A stretch of 64,000 nucleotides of DNA from Pseudomonas sp. FeN3W (GCA_030263805.2 CP136010.1:1565001-1629000); one strand, 5' to 3'. Shown: positions 34,264-44,149, counted from the stretch's first letter. A program made the numbers and translations. The notes: generated by a model from the letters alone, not told the origin.

Positions 34264-35550
34264 GTGGAAAATCTACACCCCGGCTTTCTGGTCGGACTGC
34301 TGGTCTTTCTGCTGTTGTGCTCGGCGTTCTTCTCCAGCTCCGAAACCGGCATGCTGAGCCTCAACCGCTATCGCCTCAAGCATCAGGCCAAAGAAGGTCA
34401 TCGAGGCGCGCAGCGCGCCAGCGAACTGCTGGCCCATCCTGATCGCCTGCTGGGCACCATCCTGGTTGGCAACAACTTCGTCAACATCCTGGCCTCGTCC
34501 ATCGCCACCGTGCTCGCCATGCAGCTATGGGGCGAAGCAGGGATCGCGATTGCCACCATCGGCCTGACCATCATCTTGCTGATCTTCGGCGAAATCACGC
34601 CGAAGACCCTGGCCGCGCTACGCCCGGAGATTGTCGCCTACCCGGTCAGCCTGCCACTGAAGCTGCTACAGAAGGTGCTTTATCCGCTGGTTGCCATGCT
34701 TGGCTGGGTAAGCAACGGGCTGCTCAAACTGCTTGGCGTCGACCTGTCCAACAAGGGCAACGACAGCCTTTCCACCGAGGAGCTACGCAGCGTCGTACGC
34801 GAATCCGGCACCGACCTGCCGCTGAATCGGCAGAGCATGCTGCTCGGCATTCTCGATCTGGAGCGGGTCACCGTCGACGACATCATGATCCCGCGTAACG
34901 AGGTCACCGGGATCGATCTCGATGACGATCTGGAATCGATCATCGGCCAGCTGCGCACCACGCCACACACGCGTCTGCCGGTGTTCCGCAACGACATCAA
35001 CCAGATCGAGGGCATCGTCCACATGCGACAGATTGCTCGCCTGCTCAGCCATGACCAGCTGACCAAGGAAAGCCTGCTCGAAGCCTGTAACGAACCCTAT
35101 TTCGTGCCGGAAAATACTCCGCTTTCCACCCAGTTGCTGAACTTCCAGAAGCAGAAGCGGCGGATCGGCATCGTGGTCGACGAATACGGCGACGTACGCG
35201 GCATCGTCACGCTCGAAGACATCCTCGAAGAGATCGTCGGAGAGTTCAGCAATCAGGACGTGCTGCGCAGCCCAGATATTCACCCGCAGGACGACGGCAC
35301 ACTGGTGATCGATGGCGCCGCCTATATTCGCGAGGTAAACCGCGCCTTGGGGTGGAAGTTGCCTTGCGACGGCCCCAAGACGCTCAATGGGCTCATCACC
35401 GAAGCCCTTGAGCACATGCCCGATAGCGGTATCTGCTTGCAGATCGGCAACTACCGCCTGGAAATCCTGCAAGCGGCCGATAACCGCGTGAAAAGCGTAC
35501 GCGCCTGGACCATCGACGATACCCCCTCGGACGAGCAACAACCCGAGTAA
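34264..35550 (+). CDS. CNNM/CorC-type membrane protein (DUF21, CBS pair, CorC_HlyC domain)
   Basis: 428 residues from GTG 34264, equivalent to E. coli YfjD. The N-terminal DUF21 domain with about four helices begins FLLLCSAFFSSSETGMLSLNRYRL. Two CBS domains are around 195-320 (MIPRNEVTGIDLDDDLES and VVDEYGDVRGIVTLEDILEEIVGE). A C-terminal transporter-associated domain contains LVIDGAAYIREVNRALGW. Members are linked to magnesium or cobalt efflux; the older haemolysin label is not meaningful. Pairs with the upstream CcsA-like gene. Confidence 0.9.
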   Translation: MENLHPGFLVGLLVFLLLCSAFFSSSETGMLSLNRYRLKHQAKEGHRGAQRASELLAHPDRLLGTILVGNNFVNILASSIATVLAMQLWGEAGIAIATIGLTIILLIFGEITPKTLAALRPEIVAYPVSLPLKLLQKVLYPLVAMLGWVSNGLLKLLGVDLSNKGNDSLSTEELRSVVRESGTDLPLNRQSMLLGILDLERVTVDDIMIPRNEVTGIDLDDDLESIIGQLRTTPHTRLPVFRNDINQIEGIVHMRQIARLLSHDQLTKESLLEACNEPYFVPENTPLSTQLLNFQKQKRRIGIVVDEYGDVRGIVTLEDILEEIVGEFSNQDVLRSPDIHPQDDGTLVIDGAAYIREVNRALGWKLPCDGPKTLNGLITEALEHMPDSGICLQIGNYRLEILQAADNRVKSVRAWTIDDTPSDEQQPE

Positions 35551-35551
35551 C

Positions 35552-35574
35552 CGAGCCGGCAGCAAGCCGGCTCG
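35552..35574. terminator. Hairpin between convergent genes
   Basis: CGAGCCGGC, loop AGCAA, GCCGGCTCG, perfect 9-bp stem between the CNNM-type gene and convergent purT. No clear U-run, so termination is inferred from position. Confidence 0.55.
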
Positions 35575-35581
35575 ACAGGCC

Positions 35582-36763
35582 TCACAGCTCCACTTTCACC
35601 GCAGCAGCTGCCCGCAACGCCTTCTCTCTCGCCGCTTCGATGGATACATCCCGCGCCAGCGCGACCCCCATGCGCCGCTGGCCGCTGACACCGGGCTTGC
35701 CGAACAGACGCAGCGCGGTATCCGGTTCTGCAAGCGCAGCAGCGAGATTGCCGAAGCTCACTTCGGTAGATTCGCCTTCTACCAGGATCACCGCTGAAGC
35801 CGCCGGGCCCATCTGGCGGATACTCGGAATCGGCAGGCCGAGAATGGCTCGTGCATGCAGCGCGAACTCGGACAGATCCTGCGAAACCAGTGTCACAAGG
35901 CCGGTATCGTGAGGACGCGGAGAAATCTCGCAGAACCAGACCTGATCGCCCTTGACGAACAACTCGACACCAAAGATGCCCCACCCACCCAACGCCTCAG
36001 TGACCGCCAATGCGATGCGCTTAGCCTCGGCCATCGCCGCCGGCGCCATCGGCTGCGGCTGCCACGACTCCTGATAGTCGCCCTTCTCCTGGCGGTGGCC
36101 GACCGGCTCGCAGAAACTCGTGCCACCGGCGTGGCGCACCGTCAGCAAAGTGATTTCGTAATCGAAGTCGATGAAGCCCTCGACGATGACCCGGCCGCGA
36201 CCTGCACGACCGCCGGCCTGCGCATAATCCCAGGCGGCATCGATATCGGCTTCGCTGCGCAACACCGACTGCCCCTTGCCGGACGAGCTCATCACCGGCT
36301 TGACCAGACAGGGAAAGCCCAGAGCCATCGCCGCCGAGCGACACTCCTCCGGCGAATCCGCAAAGCGATAGGGTGAGGTCGGCAGGCCCAGCTCCTCTGC
36401 AGCCAGGCGACGAATGCCTTCGCGATTCATCGTCAGCTGCGCGGCACGGGCCGTGGGTATCACGGTGTAGCCTTCACCCTCCAGCTCGACCAGGGTAGCG
36501 GTGGCGATGGCCTCGATCTCCGGCACGATGTAATGCGGGCGCTCCTGCTCGATCACCGCGCGCAGCGCAGCACCGTCGAGCATGTCGACCACGTGACTGC
36601 GGTGCGCAACCTGCATGGCCGGGGCGTTGGCATAGCGATCCACGGCGATCACCTCCACGCCGAGCCGCTGCAGCTCGATGACCAACTCCTTGCCCAGCTC
36701 ACCGCAACCACAGAGCAGCACACGGGTAGCGCCGGAAGACAATGGGGTGCCTATTCGCGGCAT
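35582..36763 (-). CDS. purT: Formate-dependent phosphoribosylglycinamide formyltransferase
   Basis: ATP-grasp enzyme that makes formyl-GAR from GAR, formate and ATP, an alternative to PurN. The 393-residue length is standard. N-terminal RVLLCGCGELGKELVIELQRLGVEVIAVDRY; ATP-grasp segments PCLVKPVMSSSGKGQSVL, VIVEGFIDFDYEITLLTVRH and WFCEISPRPHDTGLVTL. Formate can be supplied by PurU, whose gene is in the same window at 60.7 kb. Confidence 0.97.
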   Translation of the reverse strand: MPRIGTPLSSGATRVLLCGCGELGKELVIELQRLGVEVIAVDRYANAPAMQVAHRSHVVDMLDGAALRAVIEQERPHYIVPEIEAIATATLVELEGEGYTVIPTARAAQLTMNREGIRRLAAEELGLPTSPYRFADSPEECRSAAMALGFPCLVKPVMSSSGKGQSVLRSEADIDAAWDYAQAGGRAGRGRVIVEGFIDFDYEITLLTVRHAGGTSFCEPVGHRQEKGDYQESWQPQPMAPAAMAEAKRIALAVTEALGGWGIFGVELFVKGDQVWFCEISPRPHDTGLVTLVSQDLSEFALHARAILGLPIPSIRQMGPAASAVILVEGESTEVSFGNLAAALAEPDTALRLFGKPGVSGQRRMGVALARDVSIEAAREKALRAAAAVKVEL

Positions 36764-36800
36764 GGGATTCCTCTCAGATAGAACCGGGCGCGGCTGCGCC

Positions 36801-36992
36801 CTAAATCAGCTGGCCGCCAAGACGGGCTCTCTCATGGCAGCGCAGGAGCACCTGGCGCCGCTCCTCGTTGTCCATCAACCCCCAGCGGCGGATCTCATCC
36901 GCGCTGCGCTGGCAACCGACGCACAGGTCGTCCTCATCCAGAGCGCAGAGACTGACGCAGGGCGATGCGACCGGCTTTTCCTGGGTGATCAC
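36801..36992 (-). CDS. DUF1289 domain protein
   Basis: 63-residue protein with the short cysteine motif of DUF1289: SPCVSLCALDEDDLCVGCQRSADEIRRWG. Its Cys spacing (CxxxC, then CxxC) suggests metal binding. Function unknown. Starts in a 4-bp ATGA overlap with the gamma carbonic anhydrase gene, so the two are coupled. Confidence 0.88.
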   Translation of the reverse strand: MITQEKPVASPCVSLCALDEDDLCVGCQRSADEIRRWGLMDNEERRQVLLRCHERARLGGQLI

Positions 36993-37510
36993 TCATCGCG
37001 CTCCAGCTCACGCGCGTAGCGCTGAGCGTTATGCACATAGTGAGCGGCACTGGCTTCGAGCATCTTCTTCTGCTCATCGCTCAGCTCGCGCACCACTTTG
37101 CCCGGCGAGCCGACCACCAGTGAGCCATCGGGAATTTCCTTGCCCTCGGCAATCAGGGTGTTGGCGCCGATGATGCAGTGCTTGCCGATCTTCGCGCCGT
37201 TGAGCACCACCGCGTTGATGCCGATCAGGCTGTAATCACCGACCGTACAGCCGTGCAACATGGCGTTGTGGCCAACCGTGACGCCAGTACCCAGGGTCAA
37301 CGGATGCCCCATGTCGGTGTGCATCACGCTGCCGTCTTGCACGTTGCTGTTCTCACCGATGTGGATCAGCTCGTTGTCACCACGCAGAACGGCGCCAAAC
37401 CAGACACTGGCGCCAGCATCCAGCCGAATCTTGCCGACCAGCGTGGCATTGGGGGCTACCCAGCTTTGCGGATGCGCTTCGACCCGCGATTCTCCCAGAC
37501 GGTATTTCAC
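36989..37510 (-). CDS. Gamma carbonic anhydrase family protein (left-handed beta-helix)
   Basis: From GTG 37510 with AGAGGTG upstream, 173 residues, the normal length (YrdA/PaaY-like). Hexapeptide repeats build a trimeric beta-helix: VAPNATLVGKIRLDAGASVWFGAVLRGDN opens it. The zinc histidines appear in MHTDMGHPL and VTVGHNAMLHGCTVGD. Many members lack measurable carbonic anhydrase activity, so the reaction is unproven. An upstream in-frame start at 37654 would add 48 unrelated residues. Confidence 0.88.
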   Translation of the reverse strand: MKYRLGESRVEAHPQSWVAPNATLVGKIRLDAGASVWFGAVLRGDNELIHIGENSNVQDGSVMHTDMGHPLTLGTGVTVGHNAMLHGCTVGDYSLIGINAVVLNGAKIGKHCIIGANTLIAEGKEIPDGSLVVGSPGKVVRELSDEQKKMLEASAAHYVHNAQRYARELERDE

Positions 37511-37574
37511 GACACACCTCTTCTTGTCAGTTGTACTCAGGCCACAGGTATGCCGCTCGACCCTGCGGCGGCGC

Positions 37575-38192
37575 TCAGGGCTCGCGCCGTCCGGACAGAT
37601 CGATGAATGCGGCAGGCGCGCGGCGCATTTCAATGCCGGCGTCGTATATGACATTGACCAGCTCGACGATCATGATCGCGGTCAGACCCCATATCTGGTA
37701 TTCGCCATAGCGGTAGGACGGGATGTACCAGCTATGCCCCTGGTAATCGATGCGGTGCGTGACCTCGCGTGGATCCTCGCAGAAGAATTCCAGCGGCACG
37801 GAGAACACCGAGGCGATTTCGGCATCGTTGGCGCGGTACTCGACATAGTCCGGAACCAGGCCGACATAAGGCGTGACGTGGATGCCATGCACCGACACCA
37901 GGCTGCTGAGCGGGCCGACGACCTCGACCATGCCTGGCGCCAGGCCTACCTCTTCCTCGGCCTCACGCAGTGCGGTGTGCAGCAGATCGCGGTCTTCCGG
38001 ATCGCGTCGACCGCCGGGGAACGCCACTTCTCCACCATGGGTGGAAAGCCCGGCGGCACGGAGCGTCAGCACCAGCTCCGGCGACTCGCTGCGGGTAATC
38101 GGCATCAACACGGCTGCCTCGGGCAGGCGGCCTTCCGGCTCCAGAAGATGCGGGGAATGAGCGCGCACCCGGTGGAGTATTGTGTCCAGCAT
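37575..38192 (-). CDS. Nudix hydrolase, CoA pyrophosphatase type (NudL-like)
   Basis: From ATG 38192 it is 205 residues. The Nudix box GGRRDPEDRDLLHTALREAEEEVGL is complete, preceded by LSTHGGEVAFPG, which is typical of the CoA pyrophosphatase (YeaB/NUDT7) subgroup. It would cleave CoA to phosphopantetheine and 3',5'-ADP. Longer in-frame starts extend into the divergent promoter region shared with the second Nudix gene. The 217-bp gap between the two shows nothing I can name. Confidence 0.88.
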   Translation of the reverse strand: MLDTILHRVRAHSPHLLEPEGRLPEAAVLMPITRSESPELVLTLRAAGLSTHGGEVAFPGGRRDPEDRDLLHTALREAEEEVGLAPGMVEVVGPLSSLVSVHGIHVTPYVGLVPDYVEYRANDAEIASVFSVPLEFFCEDPREVTHRIDYQGHSWYIPSYRYGEYQIWGLTAIMIVELVNVIYDAGIEMRRAPAAFIDLSGRREP

Positions 38193-38409
38193 GAACTTTC
38201 TCGTTTCGTCTTTGATCGGCATCATGGCATGAAAGGCGGAACGGCCCAAGGCCCGGAGAGCGCCAAACGAGACGCCCCAACGCCTCGATACGATATCGAT
38301 GTTACAACTGCGAACCAGACAGGTTTGCTCCAGTCTCAACGGCGTGCTGCCGCCTTGCCCAATCCGTGTGAACGGCCCAATATTTCCCGGAACGAACAGG
38401 AATGCGCCC

Positions 38410-38976
38410 ATGAAATACTGCAACCAGTGCGGCGATCCGGTGCTGGTCCGCGTACCGGACGGCGACAACCGACCGCGCTTCGTCTGCGACAGCTGCCAAA
38501 CGGTGCACTATCAGAACCCGAGAATCGTCGCCGGCTGCGTACCTGTCTGGGATGATCGCGTGCTGCTCTGTCGGCGCGCGATCGAGCCGCGCCGGGGCTA
38601 CTGGACCCTGCCGGCCGGCTTCATGGAGAACGGCGAAACCATGCAGCAGGCCGCAGAGCGCGAAACGCTCGAAGAAGCCTGCGCCAGGGTGCGTGACCTG
38701 CAGCTATATACCCTGTTCGACCTGCCGCATATCAATCAGGTCTACATGTTCTTCCGCGCTCAGCTCGTCGACCTGGACTTCTGCGCAGGGGACGAAAGCC
38801 TGGAAGTGAAGCTCTTTCATCAGCAGGACATCCCTTGGTCCGAGCTGGCTTTTCCGACCATCGGCCGTACCCTAGAATGCTTCTTCGCCGACCGGGTGCA
38901 GCAGACCTTCCCGGTGCGCAACGAGGCCGTGACAAGCTATCGCAACCGCCAGCAGGACCACGCCCGCGCAGACTGA
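38410..38976 (+). CDS. Nudix hydrolase with N-terminal zinc ribbon (NudC-like)
   Basis: From ATG 38410 it is 188 residues. The N-terminal zinc ribbon MKYCNQCG...CDSCQ is followed by HYQNPRIVAGCVPVWDDRVLLCRR and a Nudix box at AGFMENGETMQQAAERETLEEACA, where the usual Gly after the EE pair is replaced by Cys-Ala. This resembles NADH pyrophosphatase-like and ADP-ribose-type enzymes; the substrate is uncertain. Divergent from the CoA-type Nudix gene. Confidence 0.87.
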   Translation: MKYCNQCGDPVLVRVPDGDNRPRFVCDSCQTVHYQNPRIVAGCVPVWDDRVLLCRRAIEPRRGYWTLPAGFMENGETMQQAAERETLEEACARVRDLQLYTLFDLPHINQVYMFFRAQLVDLDFCAGDESLEVKLFHQQDIPWSELAFPTIGRTLECFFADRVQQTFPVRNEAVTSYRNRQQDHARAD

Positions 38977-39034
38977 AGCGTGTGCCGGCCCGGCTGGCAC
39001 ATACAGGTCTGATGAAGTTCGAAGGAAAGCCTCG

Positions 39035-39538
39035 ATGCGTTGGCTGCTCGCCCTGCTCTGCGTCACCTTTACCGCGTTCTCCCATGCCAATGCGACGCCC
39101 AGCCTGGACGGGTCGCCCATAGACAAAGTGCTGGTGATCAAGTCGGAGCGCAAACTCCATCTGGTCAGCGCAGGCCAGACACTCAAGAGCTATCGCGTTT
39201 CGCTGGGCAAACAACCCAACGGCGCAAAGCTGCGCGAAGGCGACAAGCGCACGCCGGAAGGCTTCTACTGGATCGACTGGCGCAAGACCAGCGACAAGTA
39301 CAACCTGTCGATGCACATCTCCTACCCCAACGCCCGCGATCTGGCCCGTGCGCAACAGGAAGGCGTAGCGCCAGGGAGCATGATCATGCTTCACGGCACG
39401 CCGCTGGATGAGGAGTATCCGGAGTGGTTCTTCCACACCCTCGACTGGACCGAGGGCTGCATCGCGCTGAGCAACCGCGACATGCGCGAAATCTGGACAC
39501 TGGTGAAAGATGGCACGCTGATCGAGATCCGCCCGTAA
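39035..39538 (+). CDS. L,D-transpeptidase family protein (YkuD/YafK-like)
   Basis: 167-residue exported protein with signal peptide MRWLLALLCVTFTAFSHANA. The YkuD domain starts at DKVLVIKSERKLHL. The active-site segment contains MLHGTPLDEE and WTEGCIALSNRDM with the catalytic Cys and upstream His. It probably acts on peptidoglycan (cross-linking or protein attachment) in the periplasm. Follows the Nudix gene by 58 bp. Confidence 0.9.
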   Translation: MRWLLALLCVTFTAFSHANATPSLDGSPIDKVLVIKSERKLHLVSAGQTLKSYRVSLGKQPNGAKLREGDKRTPEGFYWIDWRKTSDKYNLSMHISYPNARDLARAQQEGVAPGSMIMLHGTPLDEEYPEWFFHTLDWTEGCIALSNRDMREIWTLVKDGTLIEIRP

Positions 39539-39607
39539 GGCCAGATGCCGGCCCGCGCCGCCTGACCGCCGCAACCGTCAAGACAGGCAGGCATGCGGAG
39601 CAACTGG

Positions 39608-39925
39608 CTAGAACTGCATGTCGGACAAACGCCAGACGTCGAACGCTGGCGTTTCATAGGGATGGGCTTTCTTCATTGCCTTCACGCTGTCGTGAATCAG
39701 CTCGTCCGCCACAACCATTTCGACCTTCCACTCGGGAACGTGCTGTACCTGCCCGGTTTGCCCGATAAATGGCTGGCTCCCCTCCAGCGGCCGGTACTGC
39801 CCCTGCCCCTGCACCTGCCAGCAGCAACTGTCATATGCGCCGATGCGGCCAGCGCCCGCGGCGAACACTGCTTTCTTGACCGCTTCCAGATGACTGTCTG
39901 GAACATAGAAACACAGCTTGTACAT
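39608..39925 (-). CDS. NIF3-like small protein (YqfO/CutA-like fold)
   Basis: From ATG 39925 with GGAGAGG upstream, 105 residues. MYKLCFYVPDSHLEAVKKAVFAAGAGRIGAYDSCCWQ and the ending KKAHPYETPAFDVW match the stand-alone YqfO/NIF3 insert domain family. Members are structurally like PII/CutA; function unknown. Monocistronic. Confidence 0.85.
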   Translation of the reverse strand: MYKLCFYVPDSHLEAVKKAVFAAGAGRIGAYDSCCWQVQGQGQYRPLEGSQPFIGQTGQVQHVPEWKVEMVVADELIHDSVKAMKKAHPYETPAFDVWRLSDMQF

Positions 39926-40066
39926 CGACCTCTCCGTGCAGATGAGCCCGACCTCGACTGGCCGAACGAACTGGCATTCTGCCATCCGTGTGCGCGACGA
40001 ATAGTGCGTCGCGTCATAGCTCAGACGACGCTTTGCGCTGCCGGTTCATAGACCTTCGTCACAAAT

Positions 40067-40098
40067 GAAAAAGCCCGCCGATATGCTATCGACGGGCT
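40067..40098 (-). terminator. Rho-independent terminator of purL
   Basis: On the minus strand AGCCCGTCGAT pairs with ATCGGCGGGCT (one U-G pair), followed by TTTTTCATTT. It begins about 30 bp after the purL stop. Confidence 0.85.
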
Positions 40099-40127
40099 CT
40101 CGGGAGTGGCCAGATTGACCCGGCCGG

Positions 40128-43100
40128 TCAGTCGACCCAGACCCGCGCGTTACGGAACATGCGCATCCAGCCACCGTCTTCCTGCCACTCGTCAGGGCGC
40201 CAGGAGTTGGTCACGGCGCGGAAGACCCGCTCCGGGTGCGGCATCATGATGGTCACGCGGCCGTCGCGGCTGCTGAGACCGGTGATGCCACGCGGCGAGC
40301 CGTTCGGATTGGCCGGGTAACGCTCGGTCACCTTGCCGTGGTTATCCACGAAGCGCAGCGCCACAGTGCCGGACAGATCCGCCTGCAGCATGGCCTCCTC
40401 GCTCTCGAACTCCGCATGGCCTTCGCCGTGGGCGATGGCGATCGGCAGGCGGGAACCGGCCATGCCCTGCAGGAAGATCGATGGCGAATCCTGCACCTGG
40501 ACCATCGCCACCCGTGCTTCGAACTGCTCCGAGCGGTTGCGCACGAAGTGCGGCCAGTTCTCGGTGCCCGGGATCAGCTCGTGCAGGTTGCTCATCATCT
40601 GGCAGCCGTTGCACACGCCGAGAGCGAAGCTGTCCTTGCGCTCGAAGAAGGCCTGGAAGCCATCCCGAGCACGCGCATTGAACAGAACCGACTTGGCCCA
40701 GCCTTCACCGGCGCCGAGCACGTCGCCGTAGGAGAAGCCACCGCAGGCGACCAGCCCCTTGAATTCCTCGAGGCTGACACGCCCGGAAAGGATATCGCTC
40801 ATGTGCACGTCAACCGCGGCGAAACCGGCACGGTCGAACGCCGCCGCCATCTCCACCTGGCCATTGACGCCTTGCTCGCGCAGCACCGCAATCTGTGGAC
40901 GAACGCCACGCTTGATGTAGGGCGCAGCGATGTCTTCGTTCACGTCGAAGCTGAGCTTGGCGCTGAGGCCCGGGTTGTCCTCTTCGAGCAGCGCGTCGAA
41001 TTCCTGATCGGCGCACTCGGCGTTATCGCGCAGACGCTGGATCTGATAGCTGGTTTCTGCCCACTGGCGCTGCAGCAGACGGCGCTCACCGGCGAAGACT
41101 TCGTTCTCGCCGTGCCTGATCGACACATGGCCATTGTTGACCGGCTGACCGATGACCGCGACACAGTCACCCAGACCGGCTGCGCTGAACTGCGCCAGCA
41201 CGATCTCGGTGTCGTCCTGACGCACCTGGATCACCGCACCAAGCTCCTCGTTGAAGAGCATCTGTGCGACATCTGCGGCGCTCTCCAGCAGGCCATCGAG
41301 ATTCAGATTCAGACCACAGTGGCCGGCAAACGCCATTTCCAGGACTGTGGTCAGCAGACCTCCGTCGGAACGGTCGTGGTAAGCCAGCAGCAGACCATCG
41401 GCATTCAGCCCCTGGACCACGGCGAAGAATGCCTGCAGGTCTTCGGCATCATCGACGTCAGGTGCCTGGCGACCGAGCTGACCATAAACCTGCGCAAGAA
41501 TCGAAGCGCCCATGCGGTTTTGCCCGCGACCCAGGTCGATCAGGATCAGGTCCGTTGCGCCCTTGTCCAGGCGTAGCTGCGGGGTCAGCGTCTGGCGGAC
41601 ATCAGTGACCGGGGCGAAGCCGGAAACGACCAGCGACATCGGCGAGGTCACGTTTTTCTCGGCGCCCTCCTCGCTCCAACGGGTTTTCATCGACATCGAG
41701 TCCTTGCCCACCGGAATGGTCAGGCCCAGCTGCGGGCACAGTTCCATGCCGACGGCGCGGACGGTGTCGTACAACCGTGCGTCTTCGCCGGGGTGACCGG
41801 CGGCGGCCATCCAGTTGGCGGACAACTTGATGTCGGAGATCTTCTCGATACGCGCCGCTGCCAGGTTGGTCAGCGTTTCGCCAATGGCCATGCGGCCCGA
41901 CGCCGGGGCATCCAGCAGCGCCAGCGGCGTACGCTCGCCCATCGCCATGGCTTCACCGGTGTAAACATCGTAGCTGGTAGCCGTGACGGCGCAGTCGGCG
42001 ACAGGGACCTGCCAAGGACCGACCATCTGATCGCGCGCCACCTGGCCGGTGATGCTGCGGTCACCGATGGTGATCAGGAAGCTCTTGCTGGCCACCGCGG
42101 GGTGACGCAACACGCGGGTAACAGCTTCGTTCAGATCCACCGCAGACGCATCGAAATCGTCGCCCAGCTCCGCTTCGCGGCTGGCGCTGCGGTGCATGCG
42201 CGGCGGCTTGCCGAGCAGCACTTCGAGCGGCATGTCCACCGGAGTGTTGCCGAAATGGCTGTCGGTGACGGTCAGTTGCGGCTCCTCGGTGGCCTCACCG
42301 ACGACCGCGAACGGGCAGCGCTCACGTTCGCAGATGGCCTGGAAACGCTCGAAATCGGCGGCACTGACGGCCAGCACGTAACGCTCCTGGGACTCGTTGC
42401 TCCAGATCTCGTGCGGGGCCATGCCCGGCTCGTCGTTGGGCACGTTGCGCAGTTCGAAGCGGCCACCGCGGCCACCGTCGTTGACCAGTTCCGGGAAGGC
42501 GTTGGAGATGCCACCGGCGCCAACGTCATGGATGAAGGCGATGGGGTTCTGGTCGCCCAGCTGCCAGCAGCGGTCGATGACCTCCTGGCAGCGGCGCTCC
42601 ATTTCCGGGTTCTCGCGCTGCACCGAGGCGAAATCCAGATCGGCCGAGCTGGCACCGGTCGCGACCGAGGAGGCGGCGCCGCCGCCCAGGCCGATCAGCA
42701 TGGCCGGGCCGCCGAGCACGATCAGCTTGGCGCCAACGGTTATCTCGGCCTTCTGCACATGATCTTCACGGATGTTGCCCATGCCGCCGGCGAGCATGAT
42801 CGGCTTGTGATATCCACGCACCTCATCGCCGCGCGGCGTGTTGACCAACTGCTCGAAGGTACGGAAGTAACCGGTCAGCGCCGGGCGGCCGAACTCGTTG
42901 TTGAACGCGGCGCCGCCCAGCGGGCCTTCGATCATGATGTCCAGCGGCGTGACGATGCGTTCCGGCTTGCCATAGGCCTGTTCCCACGGCTGCTCGAAGC
43001 CGGGAATGTTCAGGTTGGAGACGGTGAAACCGGTCAGACCGGCCTTTGGCTTGGCGCCGCGGCCGGTGGCACCCTCGTCGCGAATCTCGCCACCGGAGCC

Positions 43101-44024
43101 GGTGGAAGCACCGGAGAACGGCGAGATGGCGGTCGGGTGGTTGTGGGTTTCCACCTTCATCAGGATATGCACCGGCTCCTGCACCGCGCCGTACTGGCGG
43201 GTCTCAGGATTGGGGAAGAAACGCCCTGCGATGTGGCCGACGATGACCGACGCGTTGTCCTTGTAGGCGGACAGCACGTTCTCGCTGTGCATCTGGTAGG
43301 TGTTCTTGATCATGCCGAACAGCGACTTGTCCTGGCTTTCGCCGTCGATGTCCCAGCTGGCGTTGAAGATCTTGTGGCGACAATGCTCGGAGTTGGCCTG
43401 CGCGAACATCATCAATTCGATGTCGTGCGGATTGCGCTTGAGGCCCTGGAAGGCGCTGACCAGATAATCGATTTCGTCTTCGGCCAGGGCCAGGCCCAGG
43501 TCGGTGTTGGCCTTTTCCAGCGCAGCGCGGCCGCCACCGAGGATGTCTACCGCCGTCAGCGGCTTGGGCTCGGCATGGCTGAACAGGTTGGCGGCTTCTT
43601 CGAAGCGAGCGAGCACCATTTGCGTCATGCGGTCGTGCAGCGCCGCGGCAATCAGCTGTGCATCGCTGTCGGAAAACTCGCCCTGCACGTAATAGGCGAT
43701 GCCCCGCTCCAGCCGCTGAATCTTCTCCAGGCCGCAGTTGTGGGCGATATCGCTGGCCTTGCTCGACCACGGCGAGATGGTGCCGAAGCGCGGTACCACC
43801 AGGAACAACCGCCCGGCAGGTTCCTGCACCGGCACACTGGGACCGTACTTCAGCAAGCGGGTCAGTACGTTCTGCTCATCCACGCCGAGCGTGCCGGAAA
43901 CCTCGGCAAAATGGGCGAACTCGGCATACAGCCCGCTGACAGCGGGGACCTTCTCGGTCAGTTGTGCCAGGAGCTTGCCATGACGGAAGGCGGAAAGAGC
44001 GGGAGCGCCGCGCAGGATCAACAT
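40128..44024 (-). CDS. purL: Phosphoribosylformylglycinamidine synthase
   Basis: Large-form FGAM synthase converting FGAR to FGAM with glutamine and ATP. 1298 residues, the normal gammaproteobacterial length. MLILRGAPALSAFRHGKL opens the PurS-like domain. The two synthase halves include KVETHNHPTAISPFSGASTGSGGEIRDEGATGRGAKPKAG and GVDSM-like PVGKDSMSMKTRW. The C-terminal class I glutamine amidotransferase has VACGGFSYGDVLGAGEGWAKS, the nucleophile Cys1138 in ALGVCNGCQMM, and a closing PHPERVFR. Monocistronic with its own terminator. Confidence 0.98.
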   Translation of the reverse strand: MLILRGAPALSAFRHGKLLAQLTEKVPAVSGLYAEFAHFAEVSGTLGVDEQNVLTRLLKYGPSVPVQEPAGRLFLVVPRFGTISPWSSKASDIAHNCGLEKIQRLERGIAYYVQGEFSDSDAQLIAAALHDRMTQMVLARFEEAANLFSHAEPKPLTAVDILGGGRAALEKANTDLGLALAEDEIDYLVSAFQGLKRNPHDIELMMFAQANSEHCRHKIFNASWDIDGESQDKSLFGMIKNTYQMHSENVLSAYKDNASVIVGHIAGRFFPNPETRQYGAVQEPVHILMKVETHNHPTAISPFSGASTGSGGEIRDEGATGRGAKPKAGLTGFTVSNLNIPGFEQPWEQAYGKPERIVTPLDIMIEGPLGGAAFNNEFGRPALTGYFRTFEQLVNTPRGDEVRGYHKPIMLAGGMGNIREDHVQKAEITVGAKLIVLGGPAMLIGLGGGAASSVATGASSADLDFASVQRENPEMERRCQEVIDRCWQLGDQNPIAFIHDVGAGGISNAFPELVNDGGRGGRFELRNVPNDEPGMAPHEIWSNESQERYVLAVSAADFERFQAICERERCPFAVVGEATEEPQLTVTDSHFGNTPVDMPLEVLLGKPPRMHRSASREAELGDDFDASAVDLNEAVTRVLRHPAVASKSFLITIGDRSITGQVARDQMVGPWQVPVADCAVTATSYDVYTGEAMAMGERTPLALLDAPASGRMAIGETLTNLAAARIEKISDIKLSANWMAAAGHPGEDARLYDTVRAVGMELCPQLGLTIPVGKDSMSMKTRWSEEGAEKNVTSPMSLVVSGFAPVTDVRQTLTPQLRLDKGATDLILIDLGRGQNRMGASILAQVYGQLGRQAPDVDDAEDLQAFFAVVQGLNADGLLLAYHDRSDGGLLTTVLEMAFAGHCGLNLNLDGLLESAADVAQMLFNEELGAVIQVRQDDTEIVLAQFSAAGLGDCVAVIGQPVNNGHVSIRHGENEVFAGERRLLQRQWAETSYQIQRLRDNAECADQEFDALLEEDNPGLSAKLSFDVNEDIAAPYIKRGVRPQIAVLREQGVNGQVEMAAAFDRAGFAAVDVHMSDILSGRVSLEEFKGLVACGGFSYGDVLGAGEGWAKSVLFNARARDGFQAFFERKDSFALGVCNGCQMMSNLHELIPGTENWPHFVRNRSEQFEARVAMVQVQDSPSIFLQGMAGSRLPIAIAHGEGHAEFESEEAMLQADLSGTVALRFVDNHGKVTERYPANPNGSPRGITGLSSRDGRVTIMMPHPERVFRAVTNSWRPDEWQEDGGWMRMFRNARVWVD

Positions 44025-44105
44025 CGTCGGAACAGCCTCGGAGGGGGGAGCAGTCGGGGCGCGTATTCTAGCCCATGACGGCGGCCGAGGCTAAGGCTGA
44101 ACACA

Positions 44106-44139
44106 GCCAGGCGCCGCGTGCTCCGACGGCGCGCCTGGC
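44106..44139 (-). terminator. Weak terminator-like hairpin after aapP
   Basis: GCCAGGCGCGCCG and CGGCGCCTGGC arms (with a bulge) on the minus strand, about 10 bp after the aapP stop. Only a short T-containing tail. Confidence 0.4.
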
Positions 44140-44149
44140 CTGGCTTGGA

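Noticed and set aside
41793..44078. 761-codon plus-strand open frame
   Set aside because: Antisense to purL, which is complete and certain.
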